A stretch of 64,000 nucleotides of DNA from Palsa-883 sp963826975 (GTDB lineage: Bacteria > Pseudomonadota > Alphaproteobacteria > Acetobacterales > Acetobacteraceae): positions 62,001 through 126,000 of the forward strand of contig CAWGZJ010000027.1 of NCBI GenBank assembly GCA_963826975.1, given 5' to 3'. Positions 51,901 through 59,952 of this stretch are shown piece by piece. The position numbers and the translations under genes were made by a program. Positions within the stretch are counted from its first letter, which is position 1. The number at the start of each line of letters is the position of its first letter. The notes under the pieces are model-generated. The model was not told where the DNA came from, did no database searches, and worked only from the letters and a program-made list of their open reading frames with translations.

Positions 51901-52703
51901 CGAACGATAGCGGTCCGCAAGTGCCGCTGCCGCCTGGTATCTTCGCCTTCGGCAGCACGCCGTACAACGCGACCTACAGCATTGGTCTGCTGCAAGCGGG
52001 CGGCAACATCAGCGTGACCGACCCCGGCGCGGCGGCCGTCGGACTGGCCGCGAACACCAACCTGCTGGGCGCCGGGACGAGCATCAGCGTGTCGATGAGC
52101 GGCGACATCGCGCTGACCGAGGCCACCGGCGACCTGCGGGTCCGCACCGTCGTGTCGTCGGCCGGCGCGGTGAGCCTGACCGCGAACACCGGCACCATCC
52201 TGGATCTGCCGTCGGCGCTACCCGTGCCGCCGCCGAGCATCGAGGGCACCAGCATCAGCCTGACCGCCCCGCTGGGCAGCGTCGGCACGCTGAACAACGC
52301 GCTGGACATCGAGTTGGTTGGGTCCTCCGGCGATTTGACCGCGCTGGGCCGGGAGGGCGTCAACATCCTGGATGTGCAGGGCGACCTGCTGCTCGGGTCG
52401 GTCGGGGCAGGCGGCGATGTGCTGCTCGGCACCGCGTTTGGCGACATCGACGCGGCGCCCGGCGCGACCGGGCCGGAAGTCGTGGGCCATCACGTCGCCC
52501 TGACCGCCAACGGCAACATCGGCACCGCTGCCGATGCGGTCGAGGCGTATGCGACCGCGCCGAACGGGGTCACGGACTCGGCGACGGGCAGCATCTTTGT
52601 CACCCAGGTCGCGCCGGCGACGCTGCTGGAGGCCGGGCTGGGATGGTCGCTGGGTGACGGCGGCACGCCAAATGGCCAGGTCAAATGGGCGACACTGATG
52701 TGA
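45957..52703 (+). CDS. Open C-terminal segment of the giant protein, 2248 codons
   Basis: A single clean frame of 6.7 kb that forms the C-terminal third of the LEPR-XLL protein. It starts at a GTG that is internal (TAYGNVGVIANDVDGIDAYG continues the previous block), so it should not be read as an independent gene. It has repeats of AAGFVGVAGS/VGVGASVAV type, three GDxVVY modules at 49.16-49.72 kb, and a final part of filamentous-haemagglutinin-like beta text (GGNIGTTAQLLAVQ, LTANGNIGTAADAVEAY). The end TLM is followed immediately by the adaptor gene, which overlaps it. No cysteines catch the eye, as usual for long exported repeat proteins. Confidence 0.85.
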   Translation: MTAYGNVGVIANDVDGIDAYGGQVAAGAVGVGASVAVLTLESQITAEVDKSTIVALGHTAPLMVPDIDTVSGDQTVASASGLVVAARDVEEANVKALSVSAGFVALAGTVADIHTANVTDAHILASQIDSASKPGSGVFVHAAQATDVTGYIGNAAGGAVAIGAAVQISTIDNKTQAYIADQQGNADHPEITSSVYANRITVSTATHEHVSANTVGIVGGFVGVGGSVAYSDIASTNTAFVRNSLLDARNGAAAITVAAVDHADVGTFAGNVAVGFVGAGAAVGASTIDNVTLATLIGAQLNANGQITVSSNSTEALSDTVGGGAAGFVGVAGSILVEHIGSDTEATVTPDGSQGTLINQDPSFGGNPGREGGSSAQNVNIEASDDASIDGKVGVVAAGVGAAGATIQVGSIADHLGAEVEAGSLINAAGNVSVTATSQRTANGYAFSATGGLISLNGAFSVLSIGGSFDTSTVSQVNSADSGNSAGLGSEVNGAVAEVPATKLFDHNDSPVAKNAAQELNALGAPTVGNPLGNSANVSGTFATVDDTGTGAAPRIVAGGNITISANSSIATSVTAGSVGGGLVTLGAGVALVTVTETTKAGASDGAVLSAGRDINVSASDATMQPTDVQAYTGTVGFVAAGGAVSHTTLTLDVEATLGPNVTVLRAAGVNVTANQSADLSTGGFDAAGGAVAAGGVDSQSIVQGTVVASVGQGSQLGTVKPIGTLTIATTADDVASTSTTAGSGGVIAGEVNSAISHVTPTLLASLGDDTNSQVAGAVSITAASTGSASAVAKGTDVGGLALGLSKADAELRSKASAAIGQGALLTAGGDVTIEASHATTGNVNSSAASSGGGLISGNGAVSTAIDDGSAAASVGDDTTIDAGGTLRVWSTAVNDAVADSNTLSIGLVAVGGQVSTADSAGLASSHLGDGTSVQAYALEVEAAASSTSQSTSDAAAGGILSGTGAVANVDASPDASASVGEQANIKVQANADIIAVGMGDAEGVTNGTDGALIGSVGESKTNTTGTPIVSALVDQNSVIAAGGGVHVLAESPLSSNISNGSFNAASGVELAQNLINFTGVTLLQTGDQVVYNTNGGAPIGGLTDGRTYSVLLANPEQITLGQQFSAAQVDAATSTIQFAKPDGFMTGDKVVYSSNGGPAIGGLVNGTTYYVRVINSTTIKLATSLSGAIQGAETLDPTQISAGGLILMAANGFTNGQAVTYRTTGAAIAGLVNGETYFVQRVNANQFRLSALPGGPAIVLGMGAVAGLQTLGAEGVALDGVGVTGLQSLTFALSSTGTGTQQFTGVGGAAAALPGSVIEQYTATANGSAGAAVGIEGTSANVTIRGSTTAVIGANTTLTGFDNVTVAATSNRSSNTLAQGDASGFFYGGGNGSAATVDAEVTTVQVSDSASLNAGQDVTLLASGQVQASGRTKSGGGSFFGKSSTSDATILVNPATNVLIGHDASITAARNVSANAGKSVSGEINTQAGGGAAGVSIHSNGTFVVGTPDQSNPAATDPAMLTVKVADGASLVAGHDITLQSSFGLLAPDISTYGQASGVGVSIHTNAVLTEKTDALVSVGSNDTLTAADQVNLLTNYAFVANQLMAVTDKSGIGPQDPEVVADRELASDITVAAGTTITTHGLEVDATVNASNPILAAIEGLSPGTLQPGNITQDVAESRDITFNGNAVIQSGPAPLLVVNRFGQVVVDTGVTGTIANGTITVNPIANNAPGFVHFVTDSGTRISGPPAFAFPDLSTIDGSQGGITFVDTFQTVNLENWSALNMVVNSVDPVMRTPGGVVTVKVDNATGFSVALANVFQSTTINIGNYAVQGIGNLTLKNDVEDPIGTINLTAIGGNIVAQGGAEVVRGAQVNLNAGGNIGTTAQLLAVQVVQSPQAGVGLNASAGGNLDLSVEARLRDPSAFIFLPTLGTLSAGGDINLDLLSAVRDNVVLGPDYTVGVTAIAPSLGNATSTGSFENAWPNDSGPQVPLPPGIFAFGSTPYNATYSIGLLQAGGNISVTDPGAAAVGLAANTNLLGAGTSISVSMSGDIALTEATGDLRVRTVVSSAGAVSLTANTGTILDLPSALPVPPPSIEGTSISLTAPLGSVGTLNNALDIELVGSSGDLTALGREGVNILDVQGDLLLGSVGAGGDVLLGTAFGDIDAAPGATGPEVVGHHVALTANGNIGTAADAVEAYATAPNGVTDSATGSIFVTQVAPATLLEAGLGWSLGDGGTPNGQVKWATLM
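49162..49715 (+). repeat. Three diverged GDxVVY modules in the giant protein
   Basis: Three successive protein modules of about 60-75 residues interrupt the adhesin repeats: TGDQVVYNTNGGAPIGGL with RTYSVLL, TGDKVVYSSNGGPAIGGL with TYYVRVI, and NGQAVTYRTTGAAIAGL with ETYFVQRV. The conserved core is G-D/Q-x-V-x-Y ... I-x-G-L-x-x-G-x-x-Y-x-V. They look like small beta-barrels or sandwich units seen in other LEPR-XLL proteins. Confidence 0.85.
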
Positions 52704-54715
52704 GCACGCAGGACAACCAAACCGCTTCCGGGCGGGGCGTGGCGGGCGGGTCTCGCGTGGGCGGCGGCGATGTCCGCGGCGACGGCGCGAGCGATGCCGG
52801 CGGCTCGGTTGGCGCGGGCGGCGCGGTTGGTTTCGGTGGCTTGGCTGGCGCCGATGACGCCGGTGCCACGGCAAAAAGCCCACACGGCGCCGAGGTAACG
52901 ATCCTTGAACCGGCGCTCTGGCGCCAACTGGGGGACACCGGCGGACCGGCTTCGCGGGCCGCGTCGTGGGTCGCGCTCGCGGCAAGGCTGATCCCCGGCG
53001 CGCATCAGGCCGTGGTTGTGCTGGCCGGTGCCGACGGTTTTGCCCCCGCGGCGTTCTGGCCGACCGGCGAGCCGCCCAGGGATCTTCTCATGGCGGCCGT
53101 CGAGGCGGCGCTTGAACAGCGTGCCGGGGCCGTGCGGCTGGGCCGCGTTCGCGGTCCGACGCGCGAGGCTGCGGTCGCGCTGCCGTTGCTCGCCGGCGGC
53201 GAACTGATAGGCGCCGCGGCGGTCGTCCTGGCCGGGGCCGAGGACGCCCATCTGCGCCTGGCCATGCGGCAACTGCAATGGGGTGCCGGCTGGCTGCGCG
53301 CCGGTGGCCGGATGGGGGACGGCCAGCCGGGAGATGGCGCGGCGGGCTCGGCATCACGCCAGGTGCTGGAATTGCTCGGCGCGGTGGTCGAGGAAACCGG
53401 CTTTCGCGCCGCCGCCCAGCGCGCGGTGACCGAGTTGGCGACCCGGTTCGGCTGCGACCGCGTCAGCCTTGGGTTGTCGCATGGCGGGACGATGCGGGTC
53501 GAAGCGATCTCCCACAGCGCGATGGTGGAGCAGCGCAGCAACGACACCGCCAAGCTCGCGGACGCCATGGCCGAGGCGGTCGACCAGCGCGCGATCCTGC
53601 GCTTCCCGCCGACCGCCGAGGACGCCCAGGCGCCGTTGGCCCGGCACGCGCAGGAACAACTCGCAGCCTTCGCGGGCGCGGCCATCCTGACCATTCCGCT
53701 GGTGCAGCAGGACTGCGCGATCGGCGCGCTGCTGCTGGAACGCCCGGGCGCGCGGCCGCTGAGCGGCGAGGAGATCGCCCGGCTCGACGTGCTGGCCGCG
53801 ATGGCCGGGCCGGTGCTGCTGGAGAAATGGCGCGACGACCGCTGGCTGGTTGCCAAGGCCGTCGAGAGCGTGACGGGCCAATGCCGCATGTTGTTCGGCC
53901 CGACCCATGCCGGCCGCAAGCTGGTCATGCTTGCGCTGCTGCTGCTGGCGGTCGTGGCGAGCACCTGGCACGGCGAATACCACGTCATCGCCCAGGCCCG
54001 GCTCGAGGGCAGCATCCGGCGTGGCGTCGTTGCCGGCCTGGACGGCTTCCTGCGCGAGGCGCCGGTCCGCGCGGGCGATCAGGTGCGCGCGGGGCAGGTC
54101 CTGGCGATGCTGGACGACCGCGACCTGACATTGGAACGGCTGCGCTGGTCCACCGAGCGTCAGCAGCGGGTGCAGGAGCTGGAACGTGCTATCGGCGAGC
54201 GCCGGCGGGCCGATACCAACATCCTGCAGGCGGAACTCGACCAGGCGGACGCGCAACTGGCGCTGGCGGACGCGCAACTTGCCCGCACGCGGATCGTCGC
54301 CCCGTTCGACGCCCTGGTGGTCGCCGGGGACCACAGCCAATCGATCGGCGGCGCGGTCCGTCGCGGCGACCTGCTGTTCGAGCTTGCCCCGCTCAACAAC
54401 TGGCGCGTTGTCCTGGATGTCGAGGAAGCGCAGGTCGCGGACGCCCAGCCGGGGCAGCACGGCAAGCTGGTGGTCACCGCGATGCCCTACCAGTCGCTCG
54501 ACTTCACCGTTACCCGCGTCACGCCGGTCGCCCGGATCGAAGACGGCAGGTCGGTGTTTCGGGTGGAGGGCGCCTTGGCCGAGTCCTCGCCCCGGCTGCG
54601 GCCGGGGATGCAAGGGGTCGGCCGGATCGAGATCGGCGAGCGGCTGATGGTCTGGATCTGGACCCGCCGGATCGCGGAGCAGGTGCGGCTGCTGTTCTGG
54701 CAGCTGGTGCCCTGA
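52685..54715 (+). CDS. GAF domain fused to HlyD-type membrane adaptor
   Basis: A 676-residue protein. The ATG at 52685 lies inside the end of the giant gene; a GTG at 52700 giving a 4-base overlap is an equally good start. A Gly/Asp-rich tail (residues 1-70) is followed by two regulatory-looking regions, the second a GAF-like domain at about 222-383 (EETGFRAAAQRAVTELATRF to MAGPVLLEKWRDDRW). A transmembrane helix lies at about 414-432 (LVMLALLLLAVVASTW), then the HlyD part: EGSIRRGVVAGLDGFLREAP, VRAGDQVRAGQVLAMLDDRD, a coiled-coil hairpin rich in QLALADAQLARTRI, and APFDALVV. It should sit in the inner membrane with the GAF domain inside and the adaptor outside, next to the M50-like protein encoded by the overlapping gene. 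Confidence 0.88.
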   Translation: MGDTDVSTQDNQTASGRGVAGGSRVGGGDVRGDGASDAGGSVGAGGAVGFGGLAGADDAGATAKSPHGAEVTILEPALWRQLGDTGGPASRAASWVALAARLIPGAHQAVVVLAGADGFAPAAFWPTGEPPRDLLMAAVEAALEQRAGAVRLGRVRGPTREAAVALPLLAGGELIGAAAVVLAGAEDAHLRLAMRQLQWGAGWLRAGGRMGDGQPGDGAAGSASRQVLELLGAVVEETGFRAAAQRAVTELATRFGCDRVSLGLSHGGTMRVEAISHSAMVEQRSNDTAKLADAMAEAVDQRAILRFPPTAEDAQAPLARHAQEQLAAFAGAAILTIPLVQQDCAIGALLLERPGARPLSGEEIARLDVLAAMAGPVLLEKWRDDRWLVAKAVESVTGQCRMLFGPTHAGRKLVMLALLLLAVVASTWHGEYHVIAQARLEGSIRRGVVAGLDGFLREAPVRAGDQVRAGQVLAMLDDRDLTLERLRWSTERQQRVQELERAIGERRRADTNILQAELDQADAQLALADAQLARTRIVAPFDALVVAGDHSQSIGGAVRRGDLLFELAPLNNWRVVLDVEEAQVADAQPGQHGKLVVTAMPYQSLDFTVTRVTPVARIEDGRSVFRVEGALAESSPRLRPGMQGVGRIEIGERLMVWIWTRRIAEQVRLLFWQLVP

Positions 54716-56864
54716 TGTCGACCTCGCTGTTCAGCGCGGATTGGTATCGCGTCGCCGACCTGCGGCCCAGGCTCCGGCCGGTGGCGGCACTGCACCGGCG
54801 CGAGATGCGCGGCCAGATCTGGCATCTGGCGCACGACCACCAGAGCGGCCGGTTCTACCGGCTGTCGCCCGCGGCTTACCTGATGATCTGTTTGCTGGAC
54901 GGCCGGCGGACGCTGCGCGAGGCGTGGGAGATGGTGGGGCGCCGGCATGGCGCCGCCCAGCCGTCGCAGGAGGAGACCATCCTGCTGCTGGCGCAATTGC
55001 ACCGGGCCGATCTGCTGGTGGGCGAATTGCCGCCCGACATCTCCGAGATCGCACGGCGCGGCGGCCGGCAGCAGCGCCACGCCTGGCTGATGCGGCTGCG
55101 CAATCCGCTGGCGTTGCGGCTGCCGTTGCTGGACCCGGACCGCTTCCTGGAACGCACCCTGAAGTTCGTCCGGCCGCTGCTGTCGCTGCCGGGACTGCTG
55201 GCCTGGCTGGCGCTGGTCGCCAGCGGCATCGCGCTGGCGGTGGAGCACCGGGCCGAACTGACGGCGGACGTGATGGATCGGGTGTTCAGCGTGCACAGCC
55301 TCGCGCTGATGCTGCTGACCTATCCGCTGGTGAAGGCGGCGCACGAACTGGGCCACGCTTACGCGTGCAAGCGCTGGGGCGGCTCGGTGCACGAGATGGG
55401 CGTGATGCTGCTGGTCCTGTTCCCGGTCCCCTATGTGGACGCGACGGCCGCGACCGCCTTTCCGCGCGCCTGGCAGCGGGCGCTGGTCGGCGCGGCCGGC
55501 ATCATGATCGAACTGGCGCTGGCGGCGGTGGCCATGCTGGTCTGGCTGGAGGCAAGTCCCGGCGAGGTGCGCGCGGCGGCGTTCAACGTCATGCTGATCG
55601 GCGGCGTCTCGACCGTGCTGTTCAACGGCAATCCGTTGCTGCGGTTCGACGGTTATTACGTCCTGTGCGACCTGATCGGCCTGCCGAACCTGGCGCAACG
55701 CGCCAATCGGTACGTGATGTATCTGGTCCAGCATTACGGGTTCGGCGATGTGAGCCAGCCCAGTCCGGTCGGAAGTCCGGGCGAGCGGCGCTGGCTGCTG
55801 GGCTTCGCGGTGGCCTCGACGGGCTATCGCATGGTTCTGACGCTCGGCATCGCGCTGTTCCTGGCCGCGCGGTACCCGCTGGTGGGCGGGTTGCTGGGCG
55901 CCTGGAGTCTCGGGATGCTGCTGGTCTGGCCGATGGTCAAGGGGCTGTCGCACCTGACGCGATCGTCCCGTCTGGCCGGGCGGCGGTCGCGCGCCTTGCT
56001 GGCGGTGGTGTTGCTGGCGGGCGTGCCGGCGCTGGCGCTGTTCGGTGTCGCGCTGCCGTACGGCAGTTGGGCGCTCGGTGTGGTGCAGTTGCCGGACGCC
56101 ACAATGCTGCACGCCGGGACCGACGGTATTGTGACCCGTGTTTTCGCGACCCCGGGGAGCTTCGTGCATCGGGGCGATCCGATCGTGGAACTGGAGGAGC
56201 CGGCGCTGCCGGCCGCGCTGGCGGTGCTGCAGGCGCAGCGGGCCGAGCTGCGGCTGCGGGAAGACGCGGTGCTGTTGACCGACCGGGTCTCGGCCGAACT
56301 GCTGCGGGCCGGGGTGCACCGGGCCGATGCGGCGGTTGCCATGGCGCGGATCAGGCTGGCGGAACAGACCATTCGCGCCCCGCGCGATGGCACGCTGGTG
56401 CTGCCGGAGGCGGAGGATCTGCCCGGCCATTTCATCCGCCGCGGCGACCTGCTGGGTTACGTGCTTGCGGCCGGCGACGTCATCGTGCGGGTCGCCGTGC
56501 CGCAGGACCGGATCGACCTGGTGCGCCGGCGTACCAGGGCGTGGAGCTGCGGCTGGCGCACTCGGTGTTCCGGCCGGTGACGGCGTCGATCCAGCGCGAG
56601 CTGCCCGGCGCGGTGCGCGAGATGCCGAGCGCGGCGCTCGGGCTTGCCGCGGGTGGTGAGATCACGACCGACCCCACCGATGCCTCCGGCTTGCGGGCGT
56701 TCGAGCAGACCTTCCTGGTCGATGTGGTCCCGTCCGGCATCGATGCACGCGATATCTGGATCGGCGAGCGCGTCCATGTCCGTTTCGACCACGGATCAGA
56801 GCCGCTGGCGTGGCGGCTGCTGCGTGGGTTGCGCCAGTTGTTTCTTCGGCGCCTCGATGTCTGA
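54715..56864 (+). pseudogene. PqqD-like/M50 zinc protease-like/lipoyl membrane protein, one frameshift near 56533
   Basis: A 716-residue membrane protein once one missing base near 56533 is restored (2150 plus one is divisible by three; the text then reads RRRTQGVELRLAHSVFRP). Residues about 25-115 resemble a PqqD peptide-binding fold (GQIWHLAHDHQSGRFYRLSP, LLDGRRTLREAWEMV). The middle is a site-2-protease-type core: helices, the zinc motif HELGH at 210-214 and the third ligand Asp 312 in NPLLRFDGYYVL. The end is a split lipoyl/HlyD module (AGTDGIVTRVFATPGSFVHR, IRAPRDGTLVLPEAEDLPGH). Similar proteins sit beside HlyD proteins in peptide-export clusters. It could process or pull the giant protein through the inner membrane. 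It overlaps the stop of the GAF-HlyD gene (TGATG). Confidence 0.85.
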
Positions 56865-58929
56865 GGCTGTCTTGCCCGCGTGGTCTGAGACGGTGCTGCC
56901 CGCGCTGTGGCGTTATCCGGAACGCGCGGACGCGGAGCGCGGGCCGCTGGATGAATGGTTGCGCTGCCGTGCCGGGGGCATGTTGCGGCGCGCGGGGGCA
57001 GGGGTTCGGCGGCGGCGGCTGGCTGCCTTCGCGCGGGTGGTGACCGAGGCCGGAGTGGAGCCGCCCCAGCTTGATGATGCGGCGCTGGCCGCGGCGGCGC
57101 GCTCGGCCGGTATCGCATTGCGCCGCCGTGCGTCGGACCGCGTCGCGTTGGTTCGGCTGTTCGCCCTGGTGCGCGAAGCGGCGACCCGTGCGCTTGGATT
57201 CCGGCCGCACGACAATCAGGTGATGGCCGCCGCCGCGCTGTGGCGCGGGTCGATCGCGGAGATGGCGACCGGCGAGGGCAAGACGGCGGTCGCCGGGCTG
57301 TGCGCCGCCGCCGCGTCACTCGCTGGCCGCGCGGTGCATGTCATCACGGTCAACGACTATCTGGCCGGGCGCGATGCCACGACCATGGCACCGCTTTACC
57401 AGCTTCTGGGGCTGACGGTTGCCGCGCTGGCGGGTGGCATGCCGCCGCAGCACCGCCGCGCCGCCTATGCCGCCGCCATTTGTTACGGCACCGCCAAGGA
57501 GGTCGTGTTCGACCACCTGCGCGACCGCCTTGCGCTGGGGCCGGATCGCAGCGCCACGCGGTTGCGGCTGGCCGATCTCGACGGCGACGCGCCACCGTTG
57601 CTGATGCGCGGCCTGGATTTTGCGATCGTGGATGAGGCTGACAGCGTGCTGGTGGATGCCGCCCGCACGCCGCTGATCCTGTCGGGCGAGCAAGACTCCC
57701 AGGTGGATGAGGCGACCGCCGCCCAAGCGCTGGCGCTGGCCGGGCGGCTGGTGATCGGGCGCGATTGGCGGAGTCTGTCGCGCCGGCTGGTTGTCGAGCT
57801 GACCGAGGCCGGCGAGACGCGGCTGGAGGCACTGATCGAGGCGGAACCGGTGTCGGCCCGCGCCGGGCCCCACGCCGGACCATGGTCGATGCCGCGCGTG
57901 CGCGAGGAACTGGTGCGCCACGCGCTGGCCGCCCGGCACCTGTTCCATCGCGGCGAGCACTATCTGGTGCGCGACGACCGGATTCAGATCATCGACGAAT
58001 TCAGCGGCCGGACCATGCCTGACCGGCAATGGGCGGATGGGCTGCACCAGATGATCGAGGCAAAGGAAGGCTGCAAGCTGACCCGCCGGCGCGTCACCTT
58101 GGCGCGGCTGACCTACCAGCGGTTCTTTCCGCGCTATCGGCATCTGTCCGGCATGACCGGCACGGCGTCCGAGGTCGCCGAGGAGCTTTGGTCGGTTTAC
58201 GGGCTGCCGGTTGATCGGATCCCGACGCATCGGCCGTCACGCCGCTTGCGGGTGCCCGATCAGGTGCTGCCAGATGCCGCCGCCAAGTGGCGCCGCGTTG
58301 CCGTTTATGCCGCCGCGTTGCAGGCCGCGCGGCGCCCGGTGCTGATCGGCACCCGCACGGTGGCGGCGGCGCAGCATGCGAGCCTCGCGTTGACCGCGCT
58401 GGGCCTGCCGCACGCGGTGCTGAGTGCCGCGCAGGACGCGGCCGAGGCGACGGTCATCGCCGCGGCGGGTGAAGCCGGGCGGATCACGGTCGCCACCAAC
58501 ATGGCCGGACGCGGCACGGATATCCGAATTTCCCCCGAGGTGGCTGTCGCCGGTGGGTTGGCGGTGTTGCTCACGGAACGCCATGAGGCCGGGCGGATCG
58601 ATCGGCAGCTTGCCGGGCGCGCCGCGCGCCAGGGCGATCCGGGCAGTGTCGCGGCGATCCTGGCGGCGGATGACCCGCTGGTGGCGATTGCCGGCAGGCT
58701 GCCGCGGCTGCTGGTGCGGTCTGGCCGGCGCCTGCTGGGGGCGAGCGTCCCGGGTGGCCACCCGGGGAGACGTCACCTGGGGAGAAGTCTGGGTGAGCGG
58801 CTGGCTGGATGCGCCTTGCGGCTGGCCCAGAAGGGGCAGGAACGGGCCCATGCCACCGCGCGGCAGGCGCTGCTGCGGCAGGACCGGCTGCGCGCCGAGC
58901 GATTGGGTTTTGCGGGAGTCGGAGAATGA
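56857..58929 (+). CDS. Short SecA-like translocase ATPase
   Basis: A 690-residue relative of SecA. The start ATGTCTGA overlaps the previous stop by 8 bases. It has Walker A ATGEGKT (Lys 142), VITVNDYLAGRDA, the DEAD box VDEADSVLVDAARTPLILSG (Asp 259), a crosslinking-domain-like YLVRDDRIQIIDEFSGRTMP, LSGMTGTASEVAEELWSVYG, motif VI TNMAGRGTDI (548-556) and the finger RQLAGRAARQGDPGS. Only about 135 residues follow motif VI, against nearly 400 in E. coli SecA, so most of the helical scaffold, two-helix finger and zinc tail are missing. It is thus a motor without the usual SecYEG clamp, placed among HlyD adaptors and the M50-like protein. A dedicated role in exporting the giant protein is inferred. 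Confidence 0.9.
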   Translation: MSEAVLPAWSETVLPALWRYPERADAERGPLDEWLRCRAGGMLRRAGAGVRRRRLAAFARVVTEAGVEPPQLDDAALAAAARSAGIALRRRASDRVALVRLFALVREAATRALGFRPHDNQVMAAAALWRGSIAEMATGEGKTAVAGLCAAAASLAGRAVHVITVNDYLAGRDATTMAPLYQLLGLTVAALAGGMPPQHRRAAYAAAICYGTAKEVVFDHLRDRLALGPDRSATRLRLADLDGDAPPLLMRGLDFAIVDEADSVLVDAARTPLILSGEQDSQVDEATAAQALALAGRLVIGRDWRSLSRRLVVELTEAGETRLEALIEAEPVSARAGPHAGPWSMPRVREELVRHALAARHLFHRGEHYLVRDDRIQIIDEFSGRTMPDRQWADGLHQMIEAKEGCKLTRRRVTLARLTYQRFFPRYRHLSGMTGTASEVAEELWSVYGLPVDRIPTHRPSRRLRVPDQVLPDAAAKWRRVAVYAAALQAARRPVLIGTRTVAAAQHASLALTALGLPHAVLSAAQDAAEATVIAAAGEAGRITVATNMAGRGTDIRISPEVAVAGGLAVLLTERHEAGRIDRQLAGRAARQGDPGSVAAILAADDPLVAIAGRLPRLLVRSGRRLLGASVPGGHPGRRHLGRSLGERLAGCALRLAQKGQERAHATARQALLRQDRLRAERLGFAGVGE

Positions 58930-59952
58930 AACATCTGCTGCTGACGGCGCTGCTGTTCGGCACTGCCTTGACCGGGGTGCCGGCCGTCGCCGTCGCCCAA
59001 GCCCCGGCGGTCCGGACCTTGGCCGTGCAGGCGCCGGTGGCGCAAACCCCAGTGGCGCAAACCCCAGTGGCGCAAACCCCAGTGGCGCAAACCCCAGTGG
59101 CGCCAACCTCCTTGGTCCAGCCTTCCGTTGCCCAGACCTCAATGACACAGACTTCGGTCGCCCAAACCTCGATGACACTGGCCGACGAGCGGGCGTTTGA
59201 CTGCGTGATGGACCCGTCGTTGCGGGCGAATTTGGGCAGCCAGGTTCCGGGCCTTCTGGCCGCGGTGCTGGTCCGGCGCGGCGACCACGTGCATGCGGGT
59301 CAGGTCGTTGCCCGCCTGGTTTCGGAGGTGGAGACCGCGCAGGTCGCGCTCGATCAGTTGCGCGCGTCGAGTACCGGCGGAGATCGAGGCGCGCGAGGCG
59401 CAGTTGACGCTGGCGCAGCGCGAGTTGGGCCGGACCGAGGAGCTGTTCAAGCGCCAGGTGGCTACCGCGCAGCACCTGGACGAACTGCGCGCGCAGGCGG
59501 CGGTCAGCGACCGGGAATTGAGCCTCGCGCGGCAGGTGCGGCAGGCGACCCAGCTGGAGCTGCTGCGGTCCGAGGCCTATCTGCGGCAGCGTGAAATTCG
59601 CAGCCCGTTCGACGGCCTGGTGACCGACCGGTTGATGTCGGCCGGGGAATATGTCCATCCGGAAGCGGTCATTCTGCGGCTGGCGCAGCTCGACCCGCTG
59701 TATGTGGAAACCTACCTGCCGGTGCGGCTCTTTCCACTGCTGCACGCTGGGCAGGAGGCGACGGTCGAGCCGGCGGAGCCGATCGGCGGCACGATTCAGG
59801 CGCGCGTCTCGGTGGTGGACCAGGTGTTCGACGCGGCGAGCGGCACCTTCGGCGTCCAGCTTGAAGTGCCGAATCGGGATGGGCGGCTGCCGGCCGGTCA
59901 CCGCTGCAAGGTCAGCTTCCGGTTCGGGGAGGCGTCTGCGCTGGTACGTTGA
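58926..59952 (+). pseudogene. Exported HlyD/RND-type periplasmic adaptor, one frameshift near 59370
   Basis: A 341-residue adaptor if one extra base near 59370 is removed (1027 bases is a multiple of three plus one). The ATG overlaps the SecA-like stop (ATGA). MKHLLLTALLFGTALTGVPA...AQA is a signal peptide. A VAQTP repeat linker follows, then the adaptor core: LGSQVPGLLAAVLVRRGDHV and HAGQVVARL (first lipoyl half), a coiled coil (AEIEAREAQLTLAQRELGRT), REIRSPFDGLVTDRLMSAGE (second half), LAQLDPLYVETYLPVRLFPL and a beta-barrel ending GHRCKVSFRF. It is probably periplasmic and bridges to an outer-membrane pore not seen in the window. It is the last gene of the coupled set. Confidence 0.87.
59037..59096 (+). 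repeat. 15-bp tandem repeat coding for VAQTP units
   Basis: Four identical copies of gtggcgcaaacccca, followed by diverged copies up to about 59175 (VAPTS, VAQTS). They code for a Pro/Thr/Gln-rich linker between the signal peptide and the adaptor core. Perfect identity points to recent slippage. Confidence 0.95.

Larger units (their letters stand above)
33551..52703 (+). pseudogene. LEPR-XLL giant adhesin-like protein, full locus with many frameshifts in the first half
   Basis: One locus of about 19.15 kb, near 6380 codons. The ATG at 33551 opens MAFPFLKAALRQPPAAP and then the LEPR-XLL motif (FEALEPRVLLSADAL), a marker of extremely large surface proteins. The rest is repeats of a Gly/Ala/Val/Thr-rich unit of about 60-75 residues (AVAxNxI.D.V.A.I..G..V...GG.V.V.A.D...I.SLAGG), probably a long beta-helical or filamentous adhesin like LktA-type leukotoxins. 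Meaningful text switches frame about every 60-150 bases from 33.7 to 36.8 kb, less often to 43.1 kb, once near 45946, then never to the stop at 52701-52703. No cleavable signal peptide is seen. The following export genes overlap its end. Confidence 0.75.
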
